From Myxacorys almedinensis A (GTDB lineage: Bacteria; Cyanobacteriota; Cyanobacteriia; Leptolyngbyales; Leptolyngbyaceae), in NCBI RefSeq assembly GCF_010091945.1, contig NZ_WVIE01000007.1, positions 124,001-188,000 on the forward strand: DNA of 64,000 nucleotides, given 5' to 3'. Of the stretch, positions 25,708-35,364 are shown piece by piece. Within the stretch, counting starts at the first letter, position 1. The number at the start of each line of letters is the position of its first letter. Under the pieces are notes generated by a model. That model did no database searches. It was given only the letters and a program-made list of their open reading frames with translations, and had not been told where the DNA came from. The position numbers were made by a program, and so were the translations under genes.

Positions 25708-27261
25708 CTACAACCCGCCTTCTTTAAGACCCTTAGTGATTCGCGATAAGTCGCTTTTTTCATCAACTGCAATGCGCGTTGGCGAGCCGCTAATAATGCG
25801 CTCGAAGTTGCGGAACGACTCTTTGATCTGAGGACCTTGGGCATTAATCGTGTACTCTCGAATGCCCTTATCGTGCCAAGAGCCGCGCATTTTAAACACA
25901 TTGAGGGCGCGAGACATCTCTCCCCGAATTTCTACGTATTGCAGCATCAAAATAGTATCCGTAATCGTAGAAATGTGGGAATCGGTGATCGAATGCGATC
26001 CCATAAACTGGTCGGTTGTGTTGGTGAAGAAGCCGGTAATTTCTTCTTGTTTGGCAAAGCCAGTCACGCCAATGACAAACTGACGAAATGCATTGTTGCT
26101 TACCCCCCGCGCCAGGGCAGATAGAGAATCGATCGCAATCCGAGAGGGCTTAAATTCGGCAATTTCAGACTTAATAATCTGTAAATGATCCTCTAGCCCC
26201 GCCGATTCTGGATAGGCGCAAATGATCCGGAGTACCCCTTTTTGCTCTAAGTCTTCAAAGTCGATGCCCCACGAGTAAGCGTTGCGCGACAGTTGGGCGC
26301 GAGATTCTTCGTAGGCAAACAAAACGGCGCGATCGCCCCGGGCGCAGGCTTCTTGCAAGAACTTGCTGACCAACAGTGTTTTGCCGGTTCCGGTAGCGCC
26401 GGTTGCCAAAATGATCGAATCTTTGAAAAAGCCGCCGCCGCACATTTCATCAAGCGTGGCGACTCCCGAAGAGACTCTCACGTTAGACGATCGCTGAGTC
26501 AGGCGCATTGCCCCCAACGGAAAGATATTAATGCCCTGGTTGGTAATGGTGAAGGGATATTCCCCTTTCATGTGGGTTGTGCCGCGCAGCTTTAAAATTT
26601 CGATCGTGCGACGGCGACGTTCTCCTTCTAAAACATTTCGCACGATCGCCACATTATCTGATACAAATTCTTCTACCCCAAACCGAGCGACTGGCCCATA
26701 CTCATCGACTCGTTCTGTGGTCATCACCGTGGTTGCCCCGATCTGCTTGAGCCGTGCCACGAGCCGGAAAATTTCTCGCCGCACCACTGAGGCTGCCTCA
26801 TACTGCTGAAACACGGCGGTGACTGAATCGATCGAGACGCGCTTGGCTTTATATTTGCGGATGGCATACTGAATTCGCTCGATCAGGGCAGACAGATCAA
26901 AATTCCCCACGACATCTTGCCCTTCTGGGTCAGGAGAGGCATCTAAAATAAACAACTTGCCTTCATCGACCAACTGTTGCAGATCCCACCCAAAGCTAAA
27001 GGCGTTTTTAATCACATCTGCCGGAGATTCTTCAAACGTTACAAAAACTCCTGGTTCGTCAAATTGAGTGATTCCGTGATAGAGAAACTGCACAGCAAGG
27101 AGGGTTTTTCCAGTTCCGGAGGTGCCGCTCACGAGTGTGGTTCGCCCTACAGGTAAACCTCCATGACTAATGTCATCGAAGCCCTCAATCATCGTCCTAA
27201 TTTTTTGAACGCCGGTCACTCCTGATTGATTACGAAGATCGGTCTGATTAATCGAATTCAT
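25708..27261 (-). CDS. kaiC: Circadian clock ATPase/kinase KaiC
   Basis: Core clock protein, 517 residues from MNSINQTD (family about 519). Two RecA-like halves: CI with Walker A GTSGTGKT and catalytic Glu-Glu (VTFEES), and CII with Walker A GATGTGKT near residue 285. The autophosphorylation pair Ser-Thr is present in TDSHISTITD, equivalent to S431/T432 of S. elongatus. The basic C-terminal tail needed for KaiA binding (residues after NFERIISG) is present. It forms the hexamer whose phosphorylation cycles daily. The ATG at 27259-27261 is chosen over a TTG five codons upstream. It follows kaiB by 126 bases. Confidence 0.97.
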   Translation of the reverse strand: MNSINQTDLRNQSGVTGVQKIRTMIEGFDDISHGGLPVGRTTLVSGTSGTGKTLLAVQFLYHGITQFDEPGVFVTFEESPADVIKNAFSFGWDLQQLVDEGKLFILDASPDPEGQDVVGNFDLSALIERIQYAIRKYKAKRVSIDSVTAVFQQYEAASVVRREIFRLVARLKQIGATTVMTTERVDEYGPVARFGVEEFVSDNVAIVRNVLEGERRRRTIEILKLRGTTHMKGEYPFTITNQGINIFPLGAMRLTQRSSNVRVSSGVATLDEMCGGGFFKDSIILATGATGTGKTLLVSKFLQEACARGDRAVLFAYEESRAQLSRNAYSWGIDFEDLEQKGVLRIICAYPESAGLEDHLQIIKSEIAEFKPSRIAIDSLSALARGVSNNAFRQFVIGVTGFAKQEEITGFFTNTTDQFMGSHSITDSHISTITDTILMLQYVEIRGEMSRALNVFKMRGSWHDKGIREYTINAQGPQIKESFRNFERIISGSPTRIAVDEKSDLSRITKGLKEGGL

Positions 27262-27387
27262 AAGTGTAGTTATCAAACATGCGGAGCTAGGCTCCTGGAA
27301 TTGAGGGCTAAACCTGTTATATTTTTACACTGAATCTAGTTCAAAACTTAACCAATTGAGGCATTACGGTAAATTTGCGACTCCGTT

Positions 27388-27702
27388 TTATCCTTCCATT
27401 TCCTCTTCACGCAATTCTTCATACAGCAGATCAAGACCAATCAATACTTTTTCTCGATCGGAAAGATCGCCAATGATTCGACGCACTGGAGGCGGCAAAA
27501 TTTTCGCCAGTGTGGGTGTTGCCAGGATTTTATCTTCCTCAGCAAGTTGAGGATTTTTAAGAACATCAATGACTTTTAATGCGTAGACACCTTGAAACTC
27601 TTTTTCAAGAATGTTGTTGAGAGTCTTTAAAGCGCGGATTGAGTTTGGCGTGTTTCCTGCCACGTACAGTTTTAGAACGTAAGTTTTCCGTAGTGGACTC
27701 AT
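27388..27702 (-). CDS. kaiB: Circadian clock protein KaiB
   Basis: A 104-residue thioredoxin-like, fold-switching clock protein. It binds the CI ring of phosphorylated KaiC and sequesters KaiA. Conserved blocks are [34 protein letters not shown], the [19 protein letters not shown] segment involved in fold switching, and an acidic tail ([10 protein letters not shown]). Full length and intact. It lies 181 bases downstream of kaiA and 126 bases upstream of kaiC, the usual order. Confidence 0.97.
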   Translation of the reverse strand: MSPLRKTYVLKLYVAGNTPNSIRALKTLNNILEKEFQGVYALKVIDVLKNPQLAEEDKILATPTLAKILPPPVRRIIGDLSDREKVLIGLDLLYEELREEEMEG

Positions 27703-27883
27703 AGTTGACCCTTTTTATCACGAGCGCCTTAAAAGATAAACAAACGATCGATCGGACTAACAATTTGGGATTATAAATTTCCCTAACAAATCCCCCTAAA
27801 TAATTGTAAATGGATTGCCCTCCTCCTGTGAAGCTTTGCAAACCTGCGCTTTTTGGACACCCCAAACCACGGCAGCGGCTCTA
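27703..27883 (-). promoter_or_regulatory. Probable kaiBC promoter region
   Basis: A 181-base gap between kaiA and kaiB. In well-studied cyanobacteria kaiBC has its own rhythmic promoter in this position. The stretch next to kaiB is A/T-rich. No single -10/-35 pair stands out enough to place the start of transcription. Confidence 0.4.
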
Positions 27884-28786
27884 TTACTCACGGGGAACGG
27901 CTCGTCGATACATTTCGCACAAATGCGCGATCGCATCAATCAAGGTCAACCGATAGTCGAGTAAGATTTCCTCGCTTCGCCCTTCTAATTTTAGCTGTTT
28001 AGAAAACTCATCCATGAGTTCCATATGAATCTCTACGATTTGCGCTACTGGAACGTCGGCAAAAAACATAAGATTGACGAAATTATCGACCCGTTGGTTG
28101 AGTTCGGCATCTCCATCAAAGTACGTCAAGATAATGGCTCGGTAGTCTTTTCGTACTTGAGCCATCAGCGTGTGGCGATCGCGGGGAGATAAGTGCCGCA
28201 AAAAGTCTTTGGGATTGCGTTTGTAGTAGACTCCCAAATAGCCCAATCGTGCTTTAAGCTTGTCGGTGAGCCGCTGCTGTTGCAGCATTAAAAAGTTTTG
28301 TGTGGTTAGACGATCCTCTGGGTCATCGGCGGTTGAGGGAGCGTTGGGCAACTGACACGATGGCGAGAGCTTGAGAAATGCCGCGATCGCAGCCTCGACC
28401 TGCTCAGCCATCTGCGTTTGCCCTGCCAGCGAGACTCGAATTTCTGCCGTGTGGTAGAGCACCGTTGCTGGGGTCTGGTTGGGAGGGGGAGTTGTTGCAC
28501 CGTCTTGAGCCTCGGCGTCAAGAATAATAGCGGGTAACAGGGTTGCCTGAGCTTGAAGCCAATTGATAAGCTGAGGCAGCATTTGCCCGTCTTGCAATAT
28601 TAGGCAGTCAATCTGCTGTTTCTCGCGATCGATTACATCAAAAAACTCGTCGTTGGTGCAGGGTTGGGCAACCGTAAACCGCTCACCCTCAAACATAGAC
28701 ACCAGCGATCGCGTCAATGCTAAAGAGTGGACAAAAACACAAATAAAGAGTTGTGGGCGGCTAGGCAAATAAGATGAAGCGGTCAA
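27884..28786 (-). CDS. kaiA: Circadian clock protein KaiA (full length)
   Basis: A 300-residue activator of KaiC autophosphorylation. The N-terminal 150 residues are a pseudo-receiver (LFICVFVHSLALTRSLVSMF, IDCLILQDGQMLPQL). The C-terminal four-helix KaiC-binding domain runs from RLGYLGVYYKRNPKDFLRHL to DEFSKQLKLEGRSEEILLDY and IAHLCEMYRRAVP, very close to the S. elongatus protein. This differs from the N-terminally shortened KaiA of Nostoc relatives. The first possible start is TTG at 28786; another TTG a few codons inside is possible, so the exact N-terminus is uncertain. Confidence 0.95.
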   Translation of the reverse strand: MTASSYLPSRPQLFICVFVHSLALTRSLVSMFEGERFTVAQPCTNDEFFDVIDREKQQIDCLILQDGQMLPQLINWLQAQATLLPAIILDAEAQDGATTPPPNQTPATVLYHTAEIRVSLAGQTQMAEQVEAAIAAFLKLSPSCQLPNAPSTADDPEDRLTTQNFLMLQQQRLTDKLKARLGYLGVYYKRNPKDFLRHLSPRDRHTLMAQVRKDYRAIILTYFDGDAELNQRVDNFVNLMFFADVPVAQIVEIHMELMDEFSKQLKLEGRSEEILLDYRLTLIDAIAHLCEMYRRAVPRE

Positions 28787-29372
28787 GGCTGAGTAACCCT
28801 GTAAACTAACGTAAAACCAACGGCAAAAAAGCTTAAATCACAAATTGTATAGAGAATGGCTAACCTAAACTTGATGGATAAGAGAACGAAACGCCTTGAT
28901 TGGGTCTAGTGTTCGGCATCTTCTAGGTTGGGTGCCACCGATGGTGAACGGATGAACGACTAACACAGCAAATGGCTGTAAAGCAGTGGAAATAGAACTC
29001 TTTCTAGGGTAAACGATTTGCTGAAAGATTTAATGATTACTTCAACTTTACTGCACATCGTTCACTATAATAATAAGTCTTAAAGAAGCATTTCCGCCTG
29101 AAAAACGGGGGTCAACCGTTTCTTAAAGCAAATAAGATTTCTACCGTAAATCAAGGTAAGCAAAATCAAGAGCAAATTTTAAGATAAGCGCCCTTACTAA
29201 TTATAGGCTTCATCTTTTAGCAGGTTTTGTACCCAGGCTTTGTAATGGTGTTGCTGGTAGCACTTTTCCTTGACTTTAGTTGATGCACAGAAGTTGATGA
29301 CACAGAATTATTAACAGCCGATTCCCATGTAACATTGGCGCTCTCGACGGTTAGCTTTGCGGCAGATTTCCT
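28787..29372. promoter_or_regulatory. 586-base divergent region between kaiA and the hybrid kinase gene
   Basis: Gene-free and A/T-rich. It must contain the kaiA promoter (minus strand) and that of the hybrid kinase (plus strand). A TATAAT hexamer at 29066-29071 on the plus strand is a possible -10 box, but its -35 partner (near 29043) is weak and it would leave a leader of about 300 bases. No small gene or stable hairpin was recognised. Confidence 0.4.
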
Positions 29373-32300
29373 ATGGACATACTCGACGCCAAATTCTGTG
29401 ATTTTACTGAGCCTGCCGTAACCTGTTTTGCCTCGGCAACCCTTGCGATCGCGGTAGGCTTGCTCGATCATCCGGGGGGCGCTACCCGGAGTGATATGCC
29501 CCCCGATCGGATCGTGGTGATTGACGAGGCGCACTATCCGATTGGGCTGATCCACAGCCGCCAACTTTTCCCGTTTTTGGGGCAAGCTGCCTATGCCGAT
29601 CAGCCGATCGCAGATCTGCTAGAAATTGATGCCTTGCCCTGTGTTCTCCACGATCAGCCGTTGACCCACTATGCCGCCGAATTGCTCTATTCATCGGTGC
29701 GGTTTTGGGCAGTGATCAGCAGTGAAGGAAAATATTTAGGTTTAGTTGATACGTTCTATTTACGAAAGTTTGTGGCGCTATCTGCAACAGGTGCGGCGGA
29801 TGAACCCCTGTTCAAGGCTCCCTACGGCGAGATGGGGGCAGAGCGCCCTTCTCTAGAAGTTGCCAAAGCAACAGCGATCGCGAAGTCCTCTGAGTTGCTT
29901 TGGCATTATGTCAAGGCAGAGAGCACCCCTGAACGGGCTGAACTGCCGTCAGACATGCTGCGGCTCAAGCAGCAGTTGCGTCTTCAGATTGAGCAGTTTC
30001 GGACTCAGATTCGTCGGTCTTCGCTGCCCTCATCGGGCGATCCATCGATCACGGCACTGCGATCGCTGATGCAATGTTTAGAGCGCTTACCACTACCGCT
30101 CATGCTGCAAACTACAGCAGGCAATGTGGTGGCTCGAAACGTTCACTGGCAAGACCAATTGGGCGATCTAGTCGATCCGGGCTGGGTGCAGCGTGAGGCA
30201 GCCGCCGTCCTAGAATATGCGATGCCGCCCCCCGAACCGTCGCTCGATCGCGCCCCCCTAGAAAGCACTGTTAGTCATGCTGACCCGTTTGAGCCGCCGC
30301 TTGCCATCAGTTCGTGCCAGGTGGGGGCAACGCCTGACACATGCATTTGCGTCTGCCCGTTGAAAAATGGGCAAGAACGAATTATTCAGTTTATTAAAAT
30401 TCCCCTGGGCGGCTTGTTTACCGAGTCCGATGTTTCGATGGTTGGGTCTGCGCCGTCTTGGTTAGAGTCCCCCTTTAGGCTGGCAACGCTAGACAGCACC
30501 CAAGAGCCATCGGCGCACCCCCCCGGAAAGCCGATGCCAGAGGAGGATTTGTGGCTGGTTTTGGCGCAAGATGTCACCGAACAGCACCAGCTTACGAGAG
30601 AATTGGCGGCAAAAAATGCGGATTTGGTGCATCTCAATCGGCTCAAGGATGAGTTTTTAGCCTGCATCAGCCACGAATTGCGAACGCCGCTCACGGCGGT
30701 GCTGGGTTTGTCGAGTTTGCTCAAAGATCAGTTGTCGGGGTCGCTCAATGAGCGGCAGGTGCGCTATGCCCACCTGATCCACCGCAGCGGACGCCATTTG
30801 ATGACGATCGTCAACGATATTCTCGATCTGACCCGCATGGAGACGGGGCAATTAGAGTTAGCGATCGAACCTGTGACCATCGCAACGGTGTGCGATCGCG
30901 CCTTCGAGCAAGCCCAGCAACTTTATCTTGAAGAACAGCAAGAACAGCAGGTAACCTCAGATCTGGTGAGCCAACTTCCTCACTTTAGTTGCCTTCTCGA
31001 ACCTGGGTTGGAAACCCTAGTTGCTGACGAACAGCGGCTCCGCCAGATGTTGGTTCACCTCCTCTCCAACGCACTCAAGTTTACCGACGCAACGGGGCGC
31101 ATCGGCTTGAATGTGGGTCTTTGGGAAGGCTGGGTGGCGTTTACCGTGTGGGATACCGGAATTGGCATTCCAGCAGAAAAACAGCATTTGATTTTTCAGA
31201 AGTTTCAGCAGCTTGAAAACCCCCTGACGCGCCGCTTTGAGGGGGCAGGGCTGGGATTGGTGCTGACGCAGCGGTTGGCGCGGCTCCATGGCGGTGATGT
31301 TTCGTTTACATCCAAAGAGCATCAGGGCAGCCAGTTTACCCTCTTGCTGCCGCCCCTGCCGCCGCAGCCCACGCTGACCCTCGGCGGTCTGACTCGTCCT
31401 GCCTCGGAAAACCGATTGGTGCTGATTGTGGAAGCGGTGGTGCGATCGCTCGAAAATCTCGGCGAACAGCTTGGGGAACTGGGCTATCGCTTTGTGGTGG
31501 CTCGATCGGGAACAGAGGCGGTAGAAAAAGCCCGGCGCTTGCAGCCCTGTGCGGTATTCCTCAATCCCCTCTTACCTGCCTTGTCGGGGTGGGATGTGCT
31601 GACGCTGCTCAAAGCCGACGCTCAGACGCGGGGCATTCCGGTGATTGTGATGGGAACCCGCAGCGATCGCGCCCATGCCTACCGCAATCAGGCGGATGGC
31701 TTTTTGAGTTTGCCGATCGCCAAAAAGCCGCTCAAGCAAGTGCTCAGCCAATTTACCGAAGCAGAATCGGCACCTGACACAGCCGATTCTGAGACAAGCC
31801 TAGTTGTGCTGCGTATCAGCCCAATGCGTTACAGCGATCGCGATCGCTTGGGGAATGACGCGACGATCGATCTCAATGCCTTGCTCCACAGCCAAAATTA
31901 TCGCGTCCTCGAAGCCGATGACCTGGAGCAAGCTGAGCTTCTCGCCCAGGTTTGGAAACCCAATGTGGTGGTGCTCGATCCAGCAATGCCCGATCCGAGT
32001 GGCTATCTTAAGCTGTTGGGAGAGCGATCGTTTCTGGTCTCGTTGCCGATTGTGACGCTAGATGTGGCAACGACTCAGGCCGCCAATCAGGTGTCGGGGC
32101 TGACGGTGTTTCCCTGTCTGGCACCTCTAGTTGAGCAATCGGTGGCGGCGGGGCAGTCGGAAACGTCGGCGTTGCTGCAAGTGATTCAGGTGGCGGCGGG
32201 GTTTGCGTGGCGTCCGTTGGTGCTGGCGATCGATTCTGCAAAGATCATCAATTCTGAAGCTCATCACAAAGAGTCTGAGTGGCTGCAAGCGCTGATGCAG

Positions 32301-32633
32301 TATCTTCAGATGGCAGGATTTCGGGGAATGGTGGCGCGATCGCACTCAGAAGCGATGCAAAAGCTGCAAACCCAAAGTGTCGATTTGCTGTTGGTTTATT
32401 GGCGCGAAACCGAGTTGGATGAGTCGAGCCGCGATGTGCTGAATGCGTTGAAAAATCTGCCCAACAAGCCGCCTGTTCTCGTCATTGATCATTACTCCAC
32501 GCCAGAACGAAACCGCTCAAACCTGCTGGAAGATGAAGTCTTTGCCTTGCTCAATAGCCTTTCTACCCAAACGCTGCCGCCGCTGCCGATGGAAGAGTTG
32601 CTCAGCCAAATCAACCAAATTCTGACCCATTAA
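29373..32633 (+). CDS. Hybrid histidine kinase with three degenerate receivers, beside kaiA
   Basis: A soluble 1086-residue sensor kinase. Approximate order: CBS-like N-terminal region (1-137), PAS-like segment (230-420, ending VTEQHQLTREL), HisKA with His in CISHELRTPLTAVLG near 434, and ATPase with N box LLSNALKFTD, G1 DTGIGIP near 594 and G2 GAGLGLVLTQRL near 625. Three receiver-like domains follow (about 680-800, 810-930, 948-1086). The first has Asn at the phospho site (VFLNPLLPALSG), the second keeps Asp (VVLDPAMPD) but lost the acidic pair and Lys, and the third has none of these residues. The layout recalls CikA (kinase plus pseudo-receiver). Its position opposite kaiA suggests clock input or output. 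Confidence 0.85.
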   Translation: MDILDAKFCDFTEPAVTCFASATLAIAVGLLDHPGGATRSDMPPDRIVVIDEAHYPIGLIHSRQLFPFLGQAAYADQPIADLLEIDALPCVLHDQPLTHYAAELLYSSVRFWAVISSEGKYLGLVDTFYLRKFVALSATGAADEPLFKAPYGEMGAERPSLEVAKATAIAKSSELLWHYVKAESTPERAELPSDMLRLKQQLRLQIEQFRTQIRRSSLPSSGDPSITALRSLMQCLERLPLPLMLQTTAGNVVARNVHWQDQLGDLVDPGWVQREAAAVLEYAMPPPEPSLDRAPLESTVSHADPFEPPLAISSCQVGATPDTCICVCPLKNGQERIIQFIKIPLGGLFTESDVSMVGSAPSWLESPFRLATLDSTQEPSAHPPGKPMPEEDLWLVLAQDVTEQHQLTRELAAKNADLVHLNRLKDEFLACISHELRTPLTAVLGLSSLLKDQLSGSLNERQVRYAHLIHRSGRHLMTIVNDILDLTRMETGQLELAIEPVTIATVCDRAFEQAQQLYLEEQQEQQVTSDLVSQLPHFSCLLEPGLETLVADEQRLRQMLVHLLSNALKFTDATGRIGLNVGLWEGWVAFTVWDTGIGIPAEKQHLIFQKFQQLENPLTRRFEGAGLGLVLTQRLARLHGGDVSFTSKEHQGSQFTLLLPPLPPQPTLTLGGLTRPASENRLVLIVEAVVRSLENLGEQLGELGYRFVVARSGTEAVEKARRLQPCAVFLNPLLPALSGWDVLTLLKADAQTRGIPVIVMGTRSDRAHAYRNQADGFLSLPIAKKPLKQVLSQFTEAESAPDTADSETSLVVLRISPMRYSDRDRLGNDATIDLNALLHSQNYRVLEADDLEQAELLAQVWKPNVVVLDPAMPDPSGYLKLLGERSFLVSLPIVTLDVATTQAANQVSGLTVFPCLAPLVEQSVAAGQSETSALLQVIQVAAGFAWRPLVLAIDSAKIINSEAHHKESEWLQALMQYLQMAGFRGMVARSHSEAMQKLQTQSVDLLLVYWRETELDESSRDVLNALKNLPNKPPVLVIDHYSTPERNRSNLLEDEVFALLNSLSTQTLPPLPMEELLSQINQILTH

Positions 32634-32689
32634 CCGTAAATCTGCGGCGTGCTCGCGCGCTTTAAAGAATCTGACGATCGAAACGCTGA

Positions 32690-33436
32690 TTATGCTGCCG
32701 CGAGAAACTTGAGATAGGCATCTGTGAGGTCTTTTACGGCTAATTCGTAAAATTGCTGCCCGTGTTCTGGCGTTGCCAACGCAGGATTTGACCCCATCCG
32801 ACCATCAGGATAGCGGCGGCGAAAATCGATCGATCCATAAATCTGACGATCGCGCGATACGCCCTCATCCAACAGCGTATGTTTGATCGATTCTGGATAG
32901 AGATACTGCGTCAGCGCCACTTCGCTCGGCGTTGCGTGGGAGCCTTCTTGGTCGCCATACAACTGTTTCGCCAGTTGATACACCGAACTGCACATATACC
33001 AGTTACTCACTTGACAGTGCACCAAGTGGCTCTCTGGAATGCCGATATCTGCTAAATGGGCGTAAGTTTCAGAAAACGCGGCTTTGAGTGTTGCCACGTT
33101 GCCGCCATGCCCATTGATAAAGAAGAATTTGCGAAATCCAGCTTTTGCCAGAGAGGTGAGATAGTCTCGAATCATCAGAATCATCGTGCTGGGGCGGAGG
33201 CTGATGCTGCCTGGAAATGCCGTGTGATGCAGCGCCATGCCGACCTGGATCGGCGGTGCCACGATCGCATCGGCTATCTCCCCAACCCTGCGTGCGATCG
33301 CGTCTGCACAAATCGCATCGGTGCCAATCAACCCGGTAGGACCGTGCTGTTCAGTCGAGCCGATGGGCAAAATAATGCCTCTAGAGCGATCGAGGTAAGC
33401 TTCAACGTCGTGCCAAGTACTGAGATGGAGCAACAT
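32690..33436 (-). CDS. Creatininase-family amidohydrolase
   Basis: A 248-residue metal-dependent hydrolase. Metal ligands expected in the family are visible: Glu/His in PIGSTEQHGPTG near residue 28, Asp in GTDAICAD near 38, His in NGHGGNVAT near 110, and Glu-Gly-Ser-His in DQEGSHATPSEVALTQ near 165. The family includes creatininase, and formamide hydrolases in riboflavin/F420 and cofactor pathways (MftE, FAPy deformylase), so the real substrate is not known. Creatinine is unlikely in a cyanobacterium. The Pro-Ser motif FPGSISLRPST is typical. It stands alone on the minus strand. Confidence 0.85.
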   Translation of the reverse strand: MLLHLSTWHDVEAYLDRSRGIILPIGSTEQHGPTGLIGTDAICADAIARRVGEIADAIVAPPIQVGMALHHTAFPGSISLRPSTMILMIRDYLTSLAKAGFRKFFFINGHGGNVATLKAAFSETYAHLADIGIPESHLVHCQVSNWYMCSSVYQLAKQLYGDQEGSHATPSEVALTQYLYPESIKHTLLDEGVSRDRQIYGSIDFRRRYPDGRMGSNPALATPEHGQQFYELAVKDLTDAYLKFLAAA

Positions 33437-33585
33437 AAGCAGGGAGTGAGGTCGGGGTTAATTTTTCACCAGACGTGAACAGGAGATCTCCGTCCGGTAC
33501 GCTAAGACGTTATCATTTTCAGTATTGATGGTGCTGAGAAAGGCGATCCTTGAAGCATCTTAATTTAGGCACTGTTTTAGGCACT

Positions 33586-34434
33586 GTGGACTTAAACCAA
33601 GTATTCAAAACTCCCAATCCTGTCATTGGCGTCGTGCATTTGTTGCCGTTGCCCTCCTCTCCGCGTTGGGGTGGCAGCTTAAAAGCCGTTATTGACCGAG
33701 CAGAGCAAGAAGCGACGGCTCTAGCGGCAGGCGGCGTCGATGGCATGATTATAGAAAACTTTTTTGATGCCCCTTTTCCCAAAGATCAAGTTGATCCGGC
33801 GGTCGTCAGCGCGATGACTGTGGTAGTGCAACGGCTAAAGCACCTCGTCACCCTTCCCATCGGGCTAAATGTTTTGCGAAACGATGCCCGGAGTGCCCTT
33901 GCGATCGCGGCGTGTGTGCAAGCCCAGTTTATCCGCGTCAATGTCTGGACGGGCATTATGGCAACCGATCAAGGCTTGATCGAAGGACGCGCCCACGAGC
34001 TAATGCGCTATCGCCGCGAGTTGGGCAGCGATGTCAAAATCATGGCAGATGTGCTGGTTAAACATGCTCGTCCTCTGGGGTCGATCAATCTCACAACTGC
34101 TGTGCAAGACACGATCGAGCGCGGCTTAGCCGATGCGGTGATATTGTCGGGGTGGGCAACGGGCAGCCCAACGAGCCGAGAAGACTTGGAACTTGCCAGC
34201 GCTGCCGCCAACGGAACCCCAGTTTTTATTGGCAGTGGAGCCGACTGGGAAAATATTCCTGACCTGATGCAAGCGGCAGATGGCGTGATTGTCTCCAGTT
34301 CGCTCAAGCGCCAAGGCAAACGCGACAACCCAATCGATCCGATTCGCGTCAGTCGCTTTGTTGAAGCGGCTCGTCGGAGTGCTCCATCAAAGAAATCAGC
34401 AACATCGGTTTCTTCGATCAAACTGCATTCATAA
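33586..34434 (+). CDS. btpA: BtpA, photosystem I biogenesis factor
   Basis: A 282-residue TIM-barrel protein of the BtpA/SgcQ family. In Synechocystis BtpA is a thylakoid-associated protein needed for stable photosystem I accumulation at low temperature. Typical blocks: PVIGVVHLLPLPSSPRWGG, AALAAGGVDGMIIENFFDAPF-like stretch, KIMADVLVKHARPLG and ADAVILSGWATGSPTS. GTG at 33586 (VDLNQVFKTPNP) fits the family N-terminus. The frame also opens at a TTG at 33550, which would add 12 unfamiliar residues. No membrane segments. Monocistronic. Confidence 0.9.
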   Translation: MDLNQVFKTPNPVIGVVHLLPLPSSPRWGGSLKAVIDRAEQEATALAAGGVDGMIIENFFDAPFPKDQVDPAVVSAMTVVVQRLKHLVTLPIGLNVLRNDARSALAIAACVQAQFIRVNVWTGIMATDQGLIEGRAHELMRYRRELGSDVKIMADVLVKHARPLGSINLTTAVQDTIERGLADAVILSGWATGSPTSREDLELASAAANGTPVFIGSGADWENIPDLMQAADGVIVSSSLKRQGKRDNPIDPIRVSRFVEAARRSAPSKKSATSVSSIKLHS

Positions 34435-34458
34435 AGGTGAGACAAGGTTCAGAAGGCA

Positions 34459-34496
34459 ATGTTCGGTTAAAAATGTTCGGTTAAAAATGTTCGGAA
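34459..34496. repeat. 14-bp tandem repeat downstream of btpA
   Basis: ATGTTCGGTTAAAA at 34459-34472 and 34473-34486 is followed by a partial third unit (ATGTTCGGAA). The two full units are identical, which suggests recent slippage. It lies in the gap between the convergent btpA and YdcF-type genes. Confidence 0.7.
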
Positions 34497-34546
34497 CGTG
34501 AAACCATGTTGAGCAGGCGGAGAACCATCAGTCGTTGCTGCGGTTG

Positions 34547-35338
34547 CTATGCCCAATCTCGCAGTTGGTAAACAAAGATGCCAATGTATTCTTTCAAGGC
34601 GCGGGTCGTGCGGCGAAGCTGATCGGCATCGGGCAGGGTATCTAAGATAGCGGCTTCCGTGCTGGTTTTACTTGCCTGATCGAGCGTTAGCGCTGTGTAA
34701 TCGGTTGGGGCGGGAATCGGGTCAATGCCCAATTTTCTGAAGATTAGCAGCGATCGCGGCATGTGCATCGCAGACGTGACGAGCAAAATTTGGCGAATGC
34801 CTTGAGCCTCCATAATTTGCTTAACATTGACGCCATTTTCGCGGGTGTTGAGGGAGGCGGCATCTTGTAGCATCGCCGATCGAGGGACGCCCATCGTTTC
34901 CATCAACACCGCCATATCCTCTGATTCTGCTGTGCTTCCTGGTCGCCAATCGACTCGCCCCCCGCTCAAAATCACTTTTGGCGCTTTGCCATCGCGGTAA
35001 AGTTTGGCGGCATAGAGCACGCGATCGCCTTCTTCTCGCACCTCAACCCAGGGTCGCGGCGAAAGGGCAGATTCGGTTGCGCCGCCTAAAACAACGATCG
35101 CTTCTGCCTTGGGCACGTCTCCTTGGGGCAAGATTTGAAATTCTAGAGATCTCACAAAGGCATCACTAAATCGCGCACTTCCGCTGACGGACAGGATGGC
35201 TAGCGCGGTGATCATTGGCAGCAGGGCAAGGCGCGATCGCTTCCTTAAAATCAAGATCATCGCCACGATGAGCAGCACGCAACTCAATCCGAGGGGATAG
35301 AGGAAAATCGGCAGCAGCTTTGAGAAAAATAGAAACAT
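34547..35338 (-). CDS. YdcF/SanA-type (DUF218) membrane protein
   Basis: A 263-residue protein with two N-terminal membrane segments (about 3-30 and 38-53) and a DUF218 domain from about residue 80 (EAIVVLGGATES, LYRDGKAPKVILSGGRVDW, ENGVNVKQIMEAQG, ILLVTSAMHMPRSLLIF). The conserved GG, SGG and TSxxHxxR patterns are those of the ElyC/SanA/YdcF superfamily, some members of which affect envelope polysaccharide or vancomycin sensitivity. The specific role is unknown. Probably inner-membrane with the domain outside. Confidence 0.85.
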   Translation of the reverse strand: MFLFFSKLLPIFLYPLGLSCVLLIVAMILILRKRSRLALLPMITALAILSVSGSARFSDAFVRSLEFQILPQGDVPKAEAIVVLGGATESALSPRPWVEVREEGDRVLYAAKLYRDGKAPKVILSGGRVDWRPGSTAESEDMAVLMETMGVPRSAMLQDAASLNTRENGVNVKQIMEAQGIRQILLVTSAMHMPRSLLIFRKLGIDPIPAPTDYTALTLDQASKTSTEAAILDTLPDADQLRRTTRALKEYIGIFVYQLRDWA

Positions 35339-35364
35339 AGCAGCGCTATTTACAAAATTTTTGT

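Noticed and set aside
29217-29585. Minus-strand frame of 122 codons near the start of the hybrid kinase
   Set aside because: It overlaps the start of the kinase gene and has low-complexity, unrecognisable protein sequence.
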